Shown here piece by piece: positions 36,348 through 45,779 of a stretch of DNA of 64,000 nt. Source of the DNA: CAVZCK01 sp963773735 (GTDB taxonomy: Bacteria > Pseudomonadota > Alphaproteobacteria > Rhizobiales > Rhodomicrobiaceae); contig CAVZCK010000028.1 in the NCBI GenBank assembly GCA_963773735.1, forward strand, positions 105,940 to 169,939. The letters run 5' to 3'. Position 1 is the first letter of the stretch, and the number at the start of each line of letters is the position of its first letter. A program made the position numbers and the translations under genes. The notes below the pieces were generated by a model. The model saw only the letters and a list, made by a program, of their open reading frames with translations. It was not told where the DNA came from and did no database searches.

Positions 36348-37886
36348 ATGGGGCGCCATCGCCGGATGGGAAAGATTGTGAGCCGAGAACGGGTGATCCC
36401 CTGGCCGCGATTTGGCCAGTCTCTGCAAAGCGCTGATGCGCCGGCGCAACAGCTTGCGCAAAACTATGGCGCTGCGCTTGTCCTTTGCGTCGCCGCGCTC
36501 ACCGTCTTCCGGCTCGTCGCCGTTACCTTTTCCAACATGGAGCTTTTCTTTGACGAAGCGCAATATTGGTTTTGGTCCCGCGAACTGGCGTTCGGCTATT
36601 ATTCGAAGCCGCCGCTCATCGCCTGGATCATCCGCGGCGCTACCGAAATCTGCGGCCAGAGCGAGGCCTGCATCCGTGCGCCGTCCGCTCTCATCCACGG
36701 CGCCACGGCAATCCTCGTCTATGCGATTGCGTGCCGACTTTATGATGCGCGGATCGGCTTCTGGTCCGGGCTGACCTATGCGACGCTGCCGGGCGTTTCG
36801 CTCTCCTCAAGCCTCATCTCCACGGACGTGCCGCTGCTGTTTTTCGTCGCGCTTGCGCTCTATTCGCTGATCAGGATGCGCGAGACCGGATCTTGGCTAT
36901 GGGCCGCAGCGCTGGGGGCGGCGATCGGCTTCGGGCTGCTGTCGAAATATGCGATGAGCTATTTCCTTCTGTGCCTCGCGCTCTACGCCGTCTGGGCGCG
37001 CGAAGGCCGCGCATTGCTGAAGGATGCAAAGCTCTATGCCGCGATCGCGATCGGCGCGGCGCTGATTGCTCCGAACATCCTCTGGAACGCGCAAAACGGC
37101 TTTGCCACCTTCTCGCATACGGCGAACAATGCGCGGTGGAGCGGCACGCTCCTGCATCCGGACAAGGCGCTCGAATTTCTCGGCAGTCAGCTCGGTGTTT
37201 TCGGGCCGATCCTGTTCGTTGCCTTTGTGGCGATTTGCGTCAACTGGCTGCGCGACCGGCCACGTCGCGGCTCAGCCGACGCCGAGCGCCTGTTGCTCGC
37301 CTTTTCGGCGCCCATCCTGATTCTGATGACCCTGCAGGCGTTTCTGTCCCGCGCCTTCGCCAATTGGGCGGCCTTCGCCTATATCGCCGCGACGGTTCTG
37401 GTGACCGTCGTGCTGCTGCGCGAGGGACGGATCCGTGTTTTCCGCGCCTCCTTGCTCCTGCATTGCGCAGTGGCGGTTCTCATCGCGGTCGGCGGCGTGC
37501 TGGCCGGCCGTATCGATCTTCCCGGCGGCGTCGACCCCTATTCCCGCGTGCTTGGATGGAAGGCGCTGGCCGAAGCCGCGGGACGGAAGGCAAAGGACGG
37601 CGGCTTCAAGGCCATTGCGACCGACAGGCGCGCGCTCGCGGCGGAGCTTTTCTATTATCTGCGTGACGCAAACATCCCCGTCGTCGCCATTCGTGACGGT
37701 CCTCCGGACGATCATTTCGAACTGACCCGGCCGCTCACCGACGACACACCACGGCCGATATTACTGGTCAGTTTCAAGTCCGACGGGCCGAGCGGCAGCC
37801 GGGCGCTCGGCGCTGAAACGATCGCCGCCGGACCGACCAAGAGCCGGCAGGTCTTTTTTCACGCAATCGAAAATGCGGCGCGATGA
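36348..37886 (+). CDS. Family 39 (ArnT-like) glycosyltransferase, multi-pass membrane protein
   Basis: About 512 residues with roughly ten or more membrane helices. The first periplasmic loop carries the GT39/ArnT signature NMELFFDEAQYWFWSRELAFGYYSKPPLIAW, with the catalytic Asp-Glu. FALISTDVPLLFF-like SLISTDVPLLFFVALALYSL follows. These enzymes move a sugar from a polyprenyl-phosphate donor onto lipid A or another envelope acceptor on the periplasmic side. The start is uncertain: ATG 36348 or 36366; anything earlier lies inside palindromic element 3. The stop overlaps the next gene's ATG by 4 bases, so the pair is translationally coupled. Confidence 0.85.
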   Translation: MGRHRRMGKIVSRERVIPWPRFGQSLQSADAPAQQLAQNYGAALVLCVAALTVFRLVAVTFSNMELFFDEAQYWFWSRELAFGYYSKPPLIAWIIRGATEICGQSEACIRAPSALIHGATAILVYAIACRLYDARIGFWSGLTYATLPGVSLSSSLISTDVPLLFFVALALYSLIRMRETGSWLWAAALGAAIGFGLLSKYAMSYFLLCLALYAVWAREGRALLKDAKLYAAIAIGAALIAPNILWNAQNGFATFSHTANNARWSGTLLHPDKALEFLGSQLGVFGPILFVAFVAICVNWLRDRPRRGSADAERLLLAFSAPILILMTLQAFLSRAFANWAAFAYIAATVLVTVVLLREGRIRVFRASLLLHCAVAVLIAVGGVLAGRIDLPGGVDPYSRVLGWKALAEAAGRKAKDGGFKAIATDRRALAAELFYYLRDANIPVVAIRDGPPDDHFELTRPLTDDTPRPILLVSFKSDGPSGSRALGAETIAAGPTKSRQVFFHAIENAAR

Positions 37887-38821
37887 GCACGCTTCCAATT
37901 CCCACGGAAAGGCCGCCCGCGCCGCCCTCCGGCGCCGATTCGATGATCTGCGCGGCTTGCGCCGTTGGGCTCGCGGCGGCTCTGATCTTCTCGGCCTTTC
38001 CCGGCATCGACCTTTGGGTCTCCCATCTGTTCTATCAGGGTAACGGCAAGTTCCTGTTCGCCAAGCCGGGCCTCGGCGAGGTCGTCCGCACGCTGCTGCG
38101 GATCATCTTTGCTTTCGCCTGCATAGCTGCCGTGTTCGGCTTCATTCTCATGGGCTTCTTCAATCGCAAGCTGATGGGGCTCGGCCTCGCCGCCTGGGCC
38201 TATATCGCCCTTTGCGCCGCGGTCGGGCCGGGCATCGTCGCCAATCTCGGCTTCAAGGATCATTGGGGCCGCGCGCGGCCGGTCCATATCACTGAATTCG
38301 GCGGCACGAAACAGTTCACGCCCGCCCTGATGCGAACCGATCAGTGCGACAAGAACTGCTCGTTCATCAGCGGCGAAGCCTCGAACTTCTTTGCCCTCGG
38401 TTTCGCCGCCGCATTGCTCGCCGATCCGGCGCGCCGCAGAAAGCTTTTCCTCGCGGCAATCGCGGCGGGAAGCTTTGCCGGTTTCATCCGGATCGGCGGT
38501 GGCGGGCATTTCCTGAGCGATGTGGTCTTCGCCGGCGTCTTCATGGCTTTCGTCACGCGCTGGCTGGCCTGGCTGATGCTTGAACGCTACGGCTCGCATC
38601 TGGCCGAAGGCGGCGTGTTTCATCGGCGTATGCTGAGGCTGGGAAGGAGGACGGCGGTCCGCACACAACAGCTTTGGAATACCGTATGGCAGCGTTGGCA
38701 GGGCGGCGCTGATGCGGACGATGAGCCGGCTCCATGCACTCGCCCTCAGGCGCCTTTAGTGACCAGATTGGCGTCGGGGGTGATCACCCAGCGCCCGTCG
38801 GTGCCTTGCGCAGAATGGTGA
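37883..38821 (+). CDS. PAP2-family membrane phosphatase (LpxE/LpxF-like)
   Basis: About 312 residues, five to six membrane helices and the PAP2 active site: KDHWGRARP (motif 1), NCSFISGEAS (motif 2, with SGEA where many relatives have SGHA) and RIGGGGHFLSDVVFAG (motif 3, with His and Asp). It removes phosphate from lipid A, undecaprenyl diphosphate or similar lipids in the periplasm. It is coupled to the GT39 gene. Its last ~25 codons overlap the convergent SnoaL-like gene and have odd composition. One extra base near the end would move its stop to TAG at 38757-38759, so the tail may be wrong. Confidence 0.85.
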   Translation: MSTLPIPTERPPAPPSGADSMICAACAVGLAAALIFSAFPGIDLWVSHLFYQGNGKFLFAKPGLGEVVRTLLRIIFAFACIAAVFGFILMGFFNRKLMGLGLAAWAYIALCAAVGPGIVANLGFKDHWGRARPVHITEFGGTKQFTPALMRTDQCDKNCSFISGEASNFFALGFAAALLADPARRRKLFLAAIAAGSFAGFIRIGGGGHFLSDVVFAGVFMAFVTRWLAWLMLERYGSHLAEGGVFHRRMLRLGRRTAVRTQQLWNTVWQRWQGGADADDEPAPCTRPQAPLVTRLASGVITQRPSVPCAEW

Positions 38822-39130
38822 GCGTATAGCCTGAGCGCCGGGTCGGCGCGGCGCTTTTTGGCGGCGTGACCGTCATCTCGAGATGGCTGCGCATATAGGC
38901 CCAATCACCAGAAATCTGAATTTCCTGAATATCGCTGCGGCCCTCGATGCGAAGATCTTCGCGCCTTCTGAGGCAGCCGCAAAAGCTTGCTTGCCGAACG
39001 GTTCCTGGCCAGGGACCATGAAAATCACGTCATCCGACATAAGGCTGAGCACCGTGGCAAGGTCACCCGCTTTCGATGCGGCGAGCCATGTGTCGACCAG
39101 ATCGCGGATCGCGCGTTCGTCGTCGGTCAT
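38746..39130 (-). CDS. SnoaL-like / SgcJ-family nuclear-transport-factor-2 protein (two frameshifts)
   Basis: About 128 residues. The NTF2-like start is MTDDERAIRDLVDTWLAASKAGDLATVLSLMSDDVIFMVPGQEPF. After two single-base losses (near 38953 and 38806) it continues DLRIEGRSDIQEIQISGDWAYMRSHLEM, then RSGYTLTILRKA and DGRWVITPDANLVTKGA. Members are small ligand-binding or ketosteroid-isomerase-like proteins; the ligand is unknown. Its ATG overlaps the ileS stop (ATGA), so it is cotranscribed with ileS. Without correction, the frame runs out into the PAP2 gene. Confidence 0.7.
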
Positions 39131-42100
39131 GCGGCGTCCTTCATCGCGTCGAATTCGCGCACGGCGGCGGCATCGCGCGGGCTGAGATCGGGGAAGTCCT
39201 GATCCGCAGCCGACATCGGGCAAGATCTTCCAGGACCGCGCGCATTTCCTGCCCTTCGCCAGACCCGGAACGACCGCCACATCGGCGACCTCTTCAAGCG
39301 TAAACGCCCCGGCCGGCGGCTTGCCGGATTTCAGCGTCGCGGCGCTGGTGATGCCGATCTCGGCCCAGTCCTCGTCCTTGGCGAGCGCGTAAAGCGCCTT
39401 GTCGGCAATATAGATGATCGGCGCGGCTTCTAGGCTGGAGCCGATGCGCTTTTCGCGGCGCTCGACCTCAAGCGCGCCGGTGACGACATGGCGTATCTTC
39501 CAGATGGTCTGCCATTTGCCGGCGAGTTCGTCGTCGCGCCATTCCGCCGGAATATCCGGGAAGGTTTTCAGATGCACCGAGTCCTTGGCGTCCGGATAAC
39601 GGCAGAGATGCGCCTCCTCGCTGGTGAAGCAGAGGATCGGCGCGAGCCATGCGGTCAGGCAAGTGAACAGCTCATCGAGCACGGTCAGCGCGGCACGGCG
39701 CTTCATGCTCGAATAAGGCTCGCAATAAAGCGCATCCTTGCGGATGTCGAAATAGAGCGAGGAGAGGTCGCCGGTGCAGAAATTGAACAGCGCCGAGAAC
39801 ACGCGCTTGAAGTCGAAATTGTCGTAGGCTTTGCGCACCACGCCATCAAGCTCCCAGAGCCGGTGCAGGATGAAGCGCTCCAGCTCGGGCATCTCGGCGT
39901 AATCGACGCGCAGCTCCGGCTGATAATGGGCGAGATTGCCGAGCATAAAGCGCAGCGTATTGCGCAGCTTGCGATAGGATTCGACACTCGACTGCACGAT
40001 GCCGGGGCCGAAGCGGATGTCGCCGGAATAGTCTGACGAAGCCACCCAAAGCCGCAGGATTTCGGCGCCGTTCTGCTTGGCCACGTCCTGCGGTGAGAGC
40101 GTATTGCCCTTCGACTTCGACATCTTCTCCTCGCCCTTCTCGTCGAGGATGAAGCCATGGGTGAGCACGGCATCGAATGGCGCGCGGCCTCGCGTGCCGC
40201 AGCTCTCCAGCAGCGAGGAATGAAACCAGCCGCGATGCTGGTCCGAGCCTTCCAGATAGAGCGCCGCCGGCCAGCCGAGATCCTTGCGCTTCTCCAGCAC
40301 GAAAGCGTGCGTCGAGCCGGACTCGAACCAGACGTCGAGAATGTCGTCGACCTTCTTCCATTCGGCGGGATCGGCGACCAGCCCTTTCAGGAAACGCTCG
40401 TGCGCGCCGGGCTTGAACCAGGCGTCGGCGCCATCCTTCTCGAACGCTTTGACGATCCGGTCGATCAGCTCGGCGGAGGAATTGAACTCGGCATTGGGGA
40501 TCACCTCGCCGGACCTCTCATGCACGAAGACCGTGATCGGCACGCCCCAGGCGCGCTGGCGCGAGATCACCCAGTCGGGCCGCGCCTCGATCATGCCGCG
40601 CAGCCGGTTCTGCCCGGTCGCGGGCACGAAGCGTGTGTCGTCGATGGCTTTGAGCGCCAGCTCGCGAATGGCTTTCTTACCCTTCACGCCCTTCACCTTG
40701 ATCGGCTTGTCGATGCCGATGAACCATTGCGGCGTGTTGCGGAAAATGACCGGCGCCTTCGACCGCCATGAATGCGGATATTGATGGCGCAGCTTGCCGC
40801 GCGCGACGAGCGCGTTCGCCTCGATCAGCGCCTGGATGACGGCGTCATTGGCGTCGCCGAACTTGCCCTTGTCATTGATGACGCGCTTCGGTTCCTTGCC
40901 GCCGAAGATCGGCACATGCTCGAAATAGAAGCCGTCCTCGCGCACCGTGTGCGGCACGTCGGGAATGCCGGCCTGCTCGAAACTCTTCTTGTGCTTGACG
41001 AACAGCTCGTAGTCATCGGCGCCGTGGCCTGGCGCGATATGGACGAAGCCCGTGCCGGTGTCCTCAGTGACGAAGTCGGCTGGAAACAGTTTTACCGGAA
41101 ATGTCGTAGCCTGACTTTGCGAAGGGATGGGCGCAGGTCACGCCAGCCAATACTTCTTCGGGACACGGCCCAAGCGCTTTCAGCGAAACCCGTCCTGCGG
41201 CCGCTAAATTTTCCTGCAAACTTCTTGCAACACACAATTTTATCCCCGACTTTGAGCCAATTGTCTTCCGGAGCCTCGATTACCTCACAGAGGTTGTAGC
41301 CTCCCAACAACTTGGGCGAGAAAGCGATCGCTCGGTTGCCCGGTATTGTCCAGGGTGTGGTTGTCCAGATGACAATCTTGGCGTTCTCGAGACCTTGCGG
41401 AAATCTCACGACACTGAGTTCTTTAGTAGCGCTGCTAACGCGATGCCGAGACTCTGGTGGACCATCAACGCGCGTGATCGGAAATCCGACGAAGATCGTC
41501 GGGCTGACATGCTCCTCATACTCGACCTCCGCCTCGGCGAGGGCAGTGCGCTCGACCACCGACCACATCACCGGCTTCGAGCCCTCATAAAGCGCGCCGT
41601 TCATTGCGAACTTCATCAGCTCGTTGGCGATCGTCGCCTCGGCGTCGAAGGTCATGGTGGTGTAAGGGTTATCCCAATCGCCCTCCACGCCCAGCCGCTT
41701 GAATTCCTCGCGCTGGATGTCGATCCACTTCTCGGCGAACTCGCGGCATTCACGGCGGAACTCGATGATCGGCACCGCGTCCTTGTCCTTGCCCTTGGCG
41801 CGGTATTGCTCCTCGATCTTCCATTCGATCGGCAGGCCATGGCAGTCCCAGCCCGGCACATAATTGGAGTCGTTACCGAGTTGCGTCTGCGAACGCACGA
41901 CCATGTCCTTGAGGATTTTGTTCAGCGCTGTGCCGATATGGATATGGCCGTTGGCGTAAGGCGGGCCGTCATGCAGGGTGAATTTCTCGCGCCCCTTGGC
42001 GGCCTTGCGAAGTTGTTTGAACAGCTTCCTCTTCTGCCAGCGCTCGAGCAGCTTCGGCTCCAGACTGGGCAGCCCCGCTTTCATCGGAAAATCTGTTTTC

Positions 42101-42189
42101 GGCAGAAACAGCGTCTCGCTCCAGTCGCGTCCCTTATCGGTAACGGCTGCCTTGGCGCCCGGTTTTGGGGCGTCTTTAACCTTTTGCAT
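39127..42189 (-). CDS. ileS: Isoleucyl-tRNA synthetase (three frameshifts)
   Basis: A class I synthetase of about 1,020 residues. The HIGH motif is PYANGHIHIGTALN and KMSKS is EKMSKSKGNTLSPQD. The editing domain includes TTTPWTIPGNRAIAF and the specificity segment GWDCHGLPIEWKIE. A C-terminal anticodon-binding domain follows; the zinc-finger CPxxR..GRKCARSW end is readable. Breaks near 41172, 41108 and 39218 are each compatible with one extra base. The start is ATG 42189 (MQKVKDAPKP), whose first codons resemble the orphan ileS start at 43416. Codons in about 41090-41480 are visibly less GC-rich than the rest. The breaks in this essential gene are presumably errors. Confidence 0.9.
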
Positions 42190-42482
42190 GGGAAGTGAGT
42201 CCCTGGCTGATGAGTATCGGAATGTCCCTGTTTCAGGACATAGGCACAAACGACGAATGGCACACCCGGCGCCCTAAGGCGGCCGGGCCGCAAATTCGTC
42301 CTATGCTGATCACACGAGGAAGCCGTCTCACGGCGCTTGCCTACATGAAATCGCCGGCCATCGCAAGCCGACAGCGCATCGGCGTTCTCCCGGTCGTGGC
42401 GGCAGAAGCTTTCTTTCCCCGACATCGTCTTGTAAAGAAGCCGCTTTACGTCACAGATGAACCGTCAAATCGGCTGGGGGCG

Positions 42483-43298
42483 ATGATGAGCGGAAGAGGC
42501 ATTTTGCGTTTATGTCTGATTGCGGTGTCGCTGCTGGCTGGCGACGCATTCTTTGCTGGAAAGCCTGCCGAAGCCAAAGAGACGCCCGGCAAGAAAACGC
42601 TCTGCGTCATCTCGCAGGTCTCGCAGAGGTTTCAGCTTAAGAAGATCGGCATCATGGTCTTCGGCAATGAGGACAACACAGTCCCGATCGAGAACTGGAA
42701 GCTGGACGACAAGATCTACGCCAAAATCAGGGCGGTTCTGGCCAAAAATTTCAACGTGAAGAAAATCCCGGCCTCCTATGAAGCCTTTCAGCCGCTCTAC
42801 GAGCCGGGCGGGCTTTTCCGCGATACCGCCGGGATGATGAAAGCGATCGTCCAAAAAATTTCAGCCGGCTCGGCTTGCGACTATGCTTTGCTGGTCGCTG
42901 CCGGCGGCAGCCAGTTCAGCAATACCAATCAATATGTCGGCGGCCTGGGCGTGGTCGAGACGGGGTCGGTTCTGTTCGGGCCCGCCCGGCAAATTTATGC
43001 TCTGACCTTCTTCTATGTCTATGACGGCAAGAGCTTCGAGATGCTGCAATATGGACGGGGCGAGAGCGATGATTTAACGCTCTTTAAGCCGATCCACGGC
43101 CCGTCTCAAGAGATCGATGCGAAACAGCATCCATCGCTGCAGGCGGTCACCGATGATCCGAAGACACGTGAGATGGTCTGGCGCATGATCGACAAAAGCA
43201 TTGAGCTGACCTTGCCCAAGCTGCTCGGCACCGGCGAAGCACTGCAGGTGGCGAAATCGAAGACGAAAGCATCGAAAGACAATTGGGCGCCGTTCTGA
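42483..43298 (+). CDS. Secreted protein of unknown function
   Basis: A 271-residue protein with a signal peptide (MSGRGILRLCLIAVSLLAGDAFFAGKPAEA). The mature part is a mixed alpha/beta protein with VSQRFQLKKIGIMVFGNED, a central glycine-rich VAAGGSQFSNTNQYVGGLGVVETG and a C-terminal helix MVWRMIDKSIELTLPKLLG. No family is recognised. The start is ATG 42483 or 42486, with GGGGGCG just upstream. It is intact and lies exactly between the ileS start and a remnant of a second ileS start, so it appears to be part of an insertion or duplication event. Confidence 0.65.
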   Translation: MMSGRGILRLCLIAVSLLAGDAFFAGKPAEAKETPGKKTLCVISQVSQRFQLKKIGIMVFGNEDNTVPIENWKLDDKIYAKIRAVLAKNFNVKKIPASYEAFQPLYEPGGLFRDTAGMMKAIVQKISAGSACDYALLVAAGGSQFSNTNQYVGGLGVVETGSVLFGPARQIYALTFFYVYDGKSFEMLQYGRGESDDLTLFKPIHGPSQEIDAKQHPSLQAVTDDPKTREMVWRMIDKSIELTLPKLLGTGEALQVAKSKTKASKDNWAPF

Positions 43299-43306
43299 GC
43301 AGCTGA

Positions 43307-43416
43307 CAGGAACAGCGTCTCGCTCCAGTCCCGCCCGGCGCGGCAGCTTTTTCGGCTTTGGAAGCAACGCGGGCTTCGCTGCCCTTGTGGGCAGCAACGT
43401 CTTTAACTTTTTGCAT
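43307..43416 (-). pseudogene. Orphan 5' end of a second ileS copy
   Basis: The minus strand starts ATG at 43416 with MQKVKDVAAHKGSEARVASKAEK. After one base of frame slip it reads RDWSETLFL, matching the true ileS start (MQKVKDAPKPGAKA..., RDWSETLFL) at both protein and DNA level (AACAGCGTCTCGCTCCAGTC is shared). The match stops at about 43307, 9 bases from the stop of the secreted-protein gene. The upstream DNA (43417-43640) may be the ancestral ileS promoter. Confidence 0.75.
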
Positions 43417-43640
43417 GGGGTCTCGGCTTAGGGCTTCGGATCAAATCTCGCGCCCGTTGTGGCAATGGCGCGCCGCATAATCCAGGGGCGCTTGTCGTCT
43501 TCACATCACGAATTGCAAGGGACTACGTCCGCCAAATCCCTATGTGGGCACGTGCGGCATCCTATCCAAACCTGCCGGCCGAACTGAACCTTCGTGAAGG
43601 CACCGCGTTATATCCACAAGGCATGGTTTAGGAGAGCAAG

Positions 43641-43919
43641 ATGGCTCAATCTTATGGTTCTAGCACGGTTTCTTCTGTAGAAGATGCCGCGGCGCGCGTG
43701 AAGGCCAAGGCCGCGGAGGTCGCGGATCGGGCTCAGGAGAAGCTTGGCGAAGCTGCCGACGCCGCTTCCGAGCGTGCAAAGCATGCGGGAGACGCCGTCC
43801 GCCAATATACGCACGAGGCAGCGGACAAGATCGAAGGCTCCGTCCGTCAGTACCCGCTGACAGCGCTTCTCGGTGCTGCTGCCGTCGGCTTGGTTCTCGG
43901 AGCAATCTTCAAGCGTTGA
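43641..43919 (+). CDS. DUF883/ElaB-YqjD-like membrane-anchored protein
   Basis: A 92-residue protein with a long Ala/Lys/Glu amphipathic helix (VEDAAARVKAKAAEVADRAQEK, EAADAASERAKHAGDAVRQY) followed by one C-terminal membrane helix (YPLTALLGAAAVGLVLGAIFKR). This is the layout of the DUF883/YqjD group, inner-membrane proteins linked to stationary phase and ribosome association in enterobacteria. AGGAG lies 6 bases before the ATG. In alphaproteobacteria such genes are usually under general stress control; its neighbours (two DUF1328 proteins and a lone receiver protein) fit that. Confidence 0.85.
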   Translation: MAQSYGSSTVSSVEDAAARVKAKAAEVADRAQEKLGEAADAASERAKHAGDAVRQYTHEAADKIEGSVRQYPLTALLGAAAVGLVLGAIFKR

Positions 43920-44027
43920 TCAAGGCGGCAGGATCCGCCGGCGCCCTTGTTCCGCGAAGCCACGAAAGCCATTATCCTGGTTAGGCGCAAGAGCCGCGCT
44001 AGCCAGGATAACCCGCCTAGCACCCGC

Positions 44028-44198
44028 CTAGCGTCGCAAAAGACCGGCGAGCACGGCGACGACGAACAGGATTATGGCAAGCCAGAACAATATGTACGCT
44101 GCCGACGACGCGGTGCCCGCAATGCCGCCGAACCCAAGCACGCCCGCAATAATTGCAATAACGAGGAAAATAACGGCCCAGTAAAGCAGATTACCCAT
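44028..44198 (-). CDS. DUF1328 (YtjA-like) two-helix membrane protein, copy 1
   Basis: A 56-residue protein with two membrane helices: MGNLLYWAVIFLVIAIIAGVLGFGGIAGTASSAAYILFWLAIILFVVAVLAGLLRR in overall pattern. It carries the family hallmark LGFGGIAGTA between the helices. It starts at ATG 44198 with GGAGG 6 bases before it; a longer in-frame version would only add non-conserved residues. Members are small stress-induced inner-membrane proteins of unknown action. A second copy is at 45458-45631. Confidence 0.88.
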   Translation of the reverse strand: MGNLLYWAVIFLVIAIIAGVLGFGGIAGTASSAAYILFWLAIILFVVAVLAGLLRR

Positions 44199-44409
44199 GA
44201 CGGCCTCCAGCCCAGATTTAAAGTGACAAACAGGTCTCGGGGCAGGAGGTTCCCCCACGCGCCGCGCAATTCCGATCGTGGCGCCTCGTCCTCATTCAGC
44301 AGCCCGATCTCGGTCCCCCGCCTTTGGCGATGATATTATCTCGCAATATACGGAACTACGCTAGGTTGTTTGCGTTCTCCCAAAAGCGTGAGAGGGATTG
44401 ACACATATT

Positions 44410-44763
44410 ATGTTGCGCATCCTGATCGTCGACGACGAGGTGCTCGTCGCATACGACCTCGCACAAACGGTGGAAGATCTTGGCGGCGTGGTAATCGGGC
44501 CCGCACATAGTCTGACGGCGGGACTGGCACTCGTGGAAAGTGAGCAGGTCGACTTTGCCCTGATCGACGTCAATCTCGGAGCAGAACGCAGCACGCCGAT
44601 TGCCGAGGCCCTGAAGCGGCGGGGTGTGCCCTATGTACTCATTTCCGGCTACGGCCGCGCGCATCTGGCGCCTGAGTTGCAAGACGCAATTCTGCTGATG
44701 AAGCCGTGCACTCAGGCCGATGTCAGAGACGCAATCCGCACAGCGCTCCCCGGCCGGATCTGA
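44410..44763 (+). CDS. Single-domain response regulator (CheY-like receiver)
   Basis: About 117 residues forming a receiver domain only: acidic pair ILIVDDEVLVAYDL, phospho-acceptor Asp in DFALIDVNLG, Ser/Thr switch in YVLISGYG and the conserved Lys in LLMKPCT. There is no output domain, so it works by protein interaction, for example in a phosphorelay of the general stress response. The start is ATG 44410; a TTG at 44398 directly after GAGAGGGA is an alternative. No kinase gene is adjacent. It is flanked by DUF1328 and other small stress-type genes. Confidence 0.88.
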   Translation: MLRILIVDDEVLVAYDLAQTVEDLGGVVIGPAHSLTAGLALVESEQVDFALIDVNLGAERSTPIAEALKRRGVPYVLISGYGRAHLAPELQDAILLMKPCTQADVRDAIRTALPGRI

Positions 44764-44969
44764 ATCTCGGGCGAGGCTTGCGGGCGCGTCCCCGCCCTTC
44801 GGCGCAATCCGCCAGGCGAGATTTGCATCGCGACCGGACGTGGCCATGGCCGCGGCGCTCCTTCATCACACGCCAAAGTCGGAAATGCGGGACTAGCCGC
44901 CGGCATTATGAAACCTTGCTGGCGTGAGGTCATTTCTTAGGGAATGCAACGAGTAGCGAGGCAAGCCTC

Positions 44970-45329
44970 ATGATACGTAAGACAAGATATGCCAGCCAGC
45001 TACGGGAAGAAATCGATGAGAGCTGGACAGCCGATCAAGCCGATGCCGCGGATGCGGCCGTGGCACCGCTTGGCACGGATGACAAAGCTGCAGAACCGAA
45101 GCAGACGCAGGCGCTCGAGGCCGTCGCGACCGCTCCACAGATCGAGCGCGGGCGCAGAAGGCGCATCCGCCAACGTCGGGCGACATTGCTCCAGATCGCT
45201 ATCGTCGGCCTGTGCGCGCTCATCGTATCGTTTGTCGTCGTGTTCCTGCTCCTCTCGCCGGAGCGCCGTCACGACATGCTCAACCAAGGGACGCCAAGGC
45301 ACATCGCGCCAATAAGCCGCGAGCTTTAA
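44970..45329 (+). CDS. Small single-pass membrane protein, hypothetical
   Basis: A 119-residue protein with an acidic/Ala-rich N-terminal half, a basic stretch (ERGRRRRIRQRR) and one membrane helix (LLQIAIVGLCALIVSFVVVFLLL). The basic stretch before the helix predicts the N-terminus in the cytosol. GCGAGGC lies 6-7 bases before the ATG. No family is recognised; a stress role is suggested only by the neighbouring DUF1328 and receiver genes. Confidence 0.6.
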   Translation: MIRKTRYASQLREEIDESWTADQADAADAAVAPLGTDDKAAEPKQTQALEAVATAPQIERGRRRRIRQRRATLLQIAIVGLCALIVSFVVVFLLLSPERRHDMLNQGTPRHIAPISREL

Positions 45330-45457
45330 GACCAAGACCATAATTCAATCCGGGCGAACATCCGCCAAGACGCGGGCGAGGCGGTCCGCCGCGGTCGGAG
45401 CAGAGTAGCCGGTAAGATCGGCATCCGGCAGTGGGGCGAAACCATTGGCCTCGGGCA

Positions 45458-45631
45458 TCAGCAGCGTCTTGCCACACCCGCGATGATCGCGACCACGAAC
45501 AGGATGATGGCGATCCAGAACAGAAGCAAGGCCGTGGAAGGCACGGTGCCGGCGATCCCGCCGAAGCTGAAGATGGCGGCGACAATCGCGATGATGAGGA
45601 CGACAACGGCCCAATAGAGCAGATCACCCAT
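45458..45631 (-). CDS. DUF1328 (YtjA-like) two-helix membrane protein, copy 2
   Basis: A 57-residue paralogue of 44028-44198: MGDLLYWAVVVLIIAIV, FSFGGIAGTVPSTA and a second helix LLLFWIAIILFVVAIIAGV. The start is ATG 45631 with GGAG 6 bases upstream. The two copies are about 65% identical by eye and face the same way, separated by the receiver and the single-pass membrane gene. Confidence 0.87.
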   Translation of the reverse strand: MGDLLYWAVVVLIIAIVAAIFSFGGIAGTVPSTALLLFWIAIILFVVAIIAGVARRC

Positions 45632-45779
45632 AAACGTCTCCGTGACCGAATTGGAGTCAACGGCGGCGAAAGCGTGGCGGTTCCATGGCCTAATTGCATG
45701 GAACCGGCCAAGCGGCCAAATTCGCGCGCCGCGATAAATCGGGCATGGCCATTCAAGGCGGAGACCGGTAAAAGCGGTC

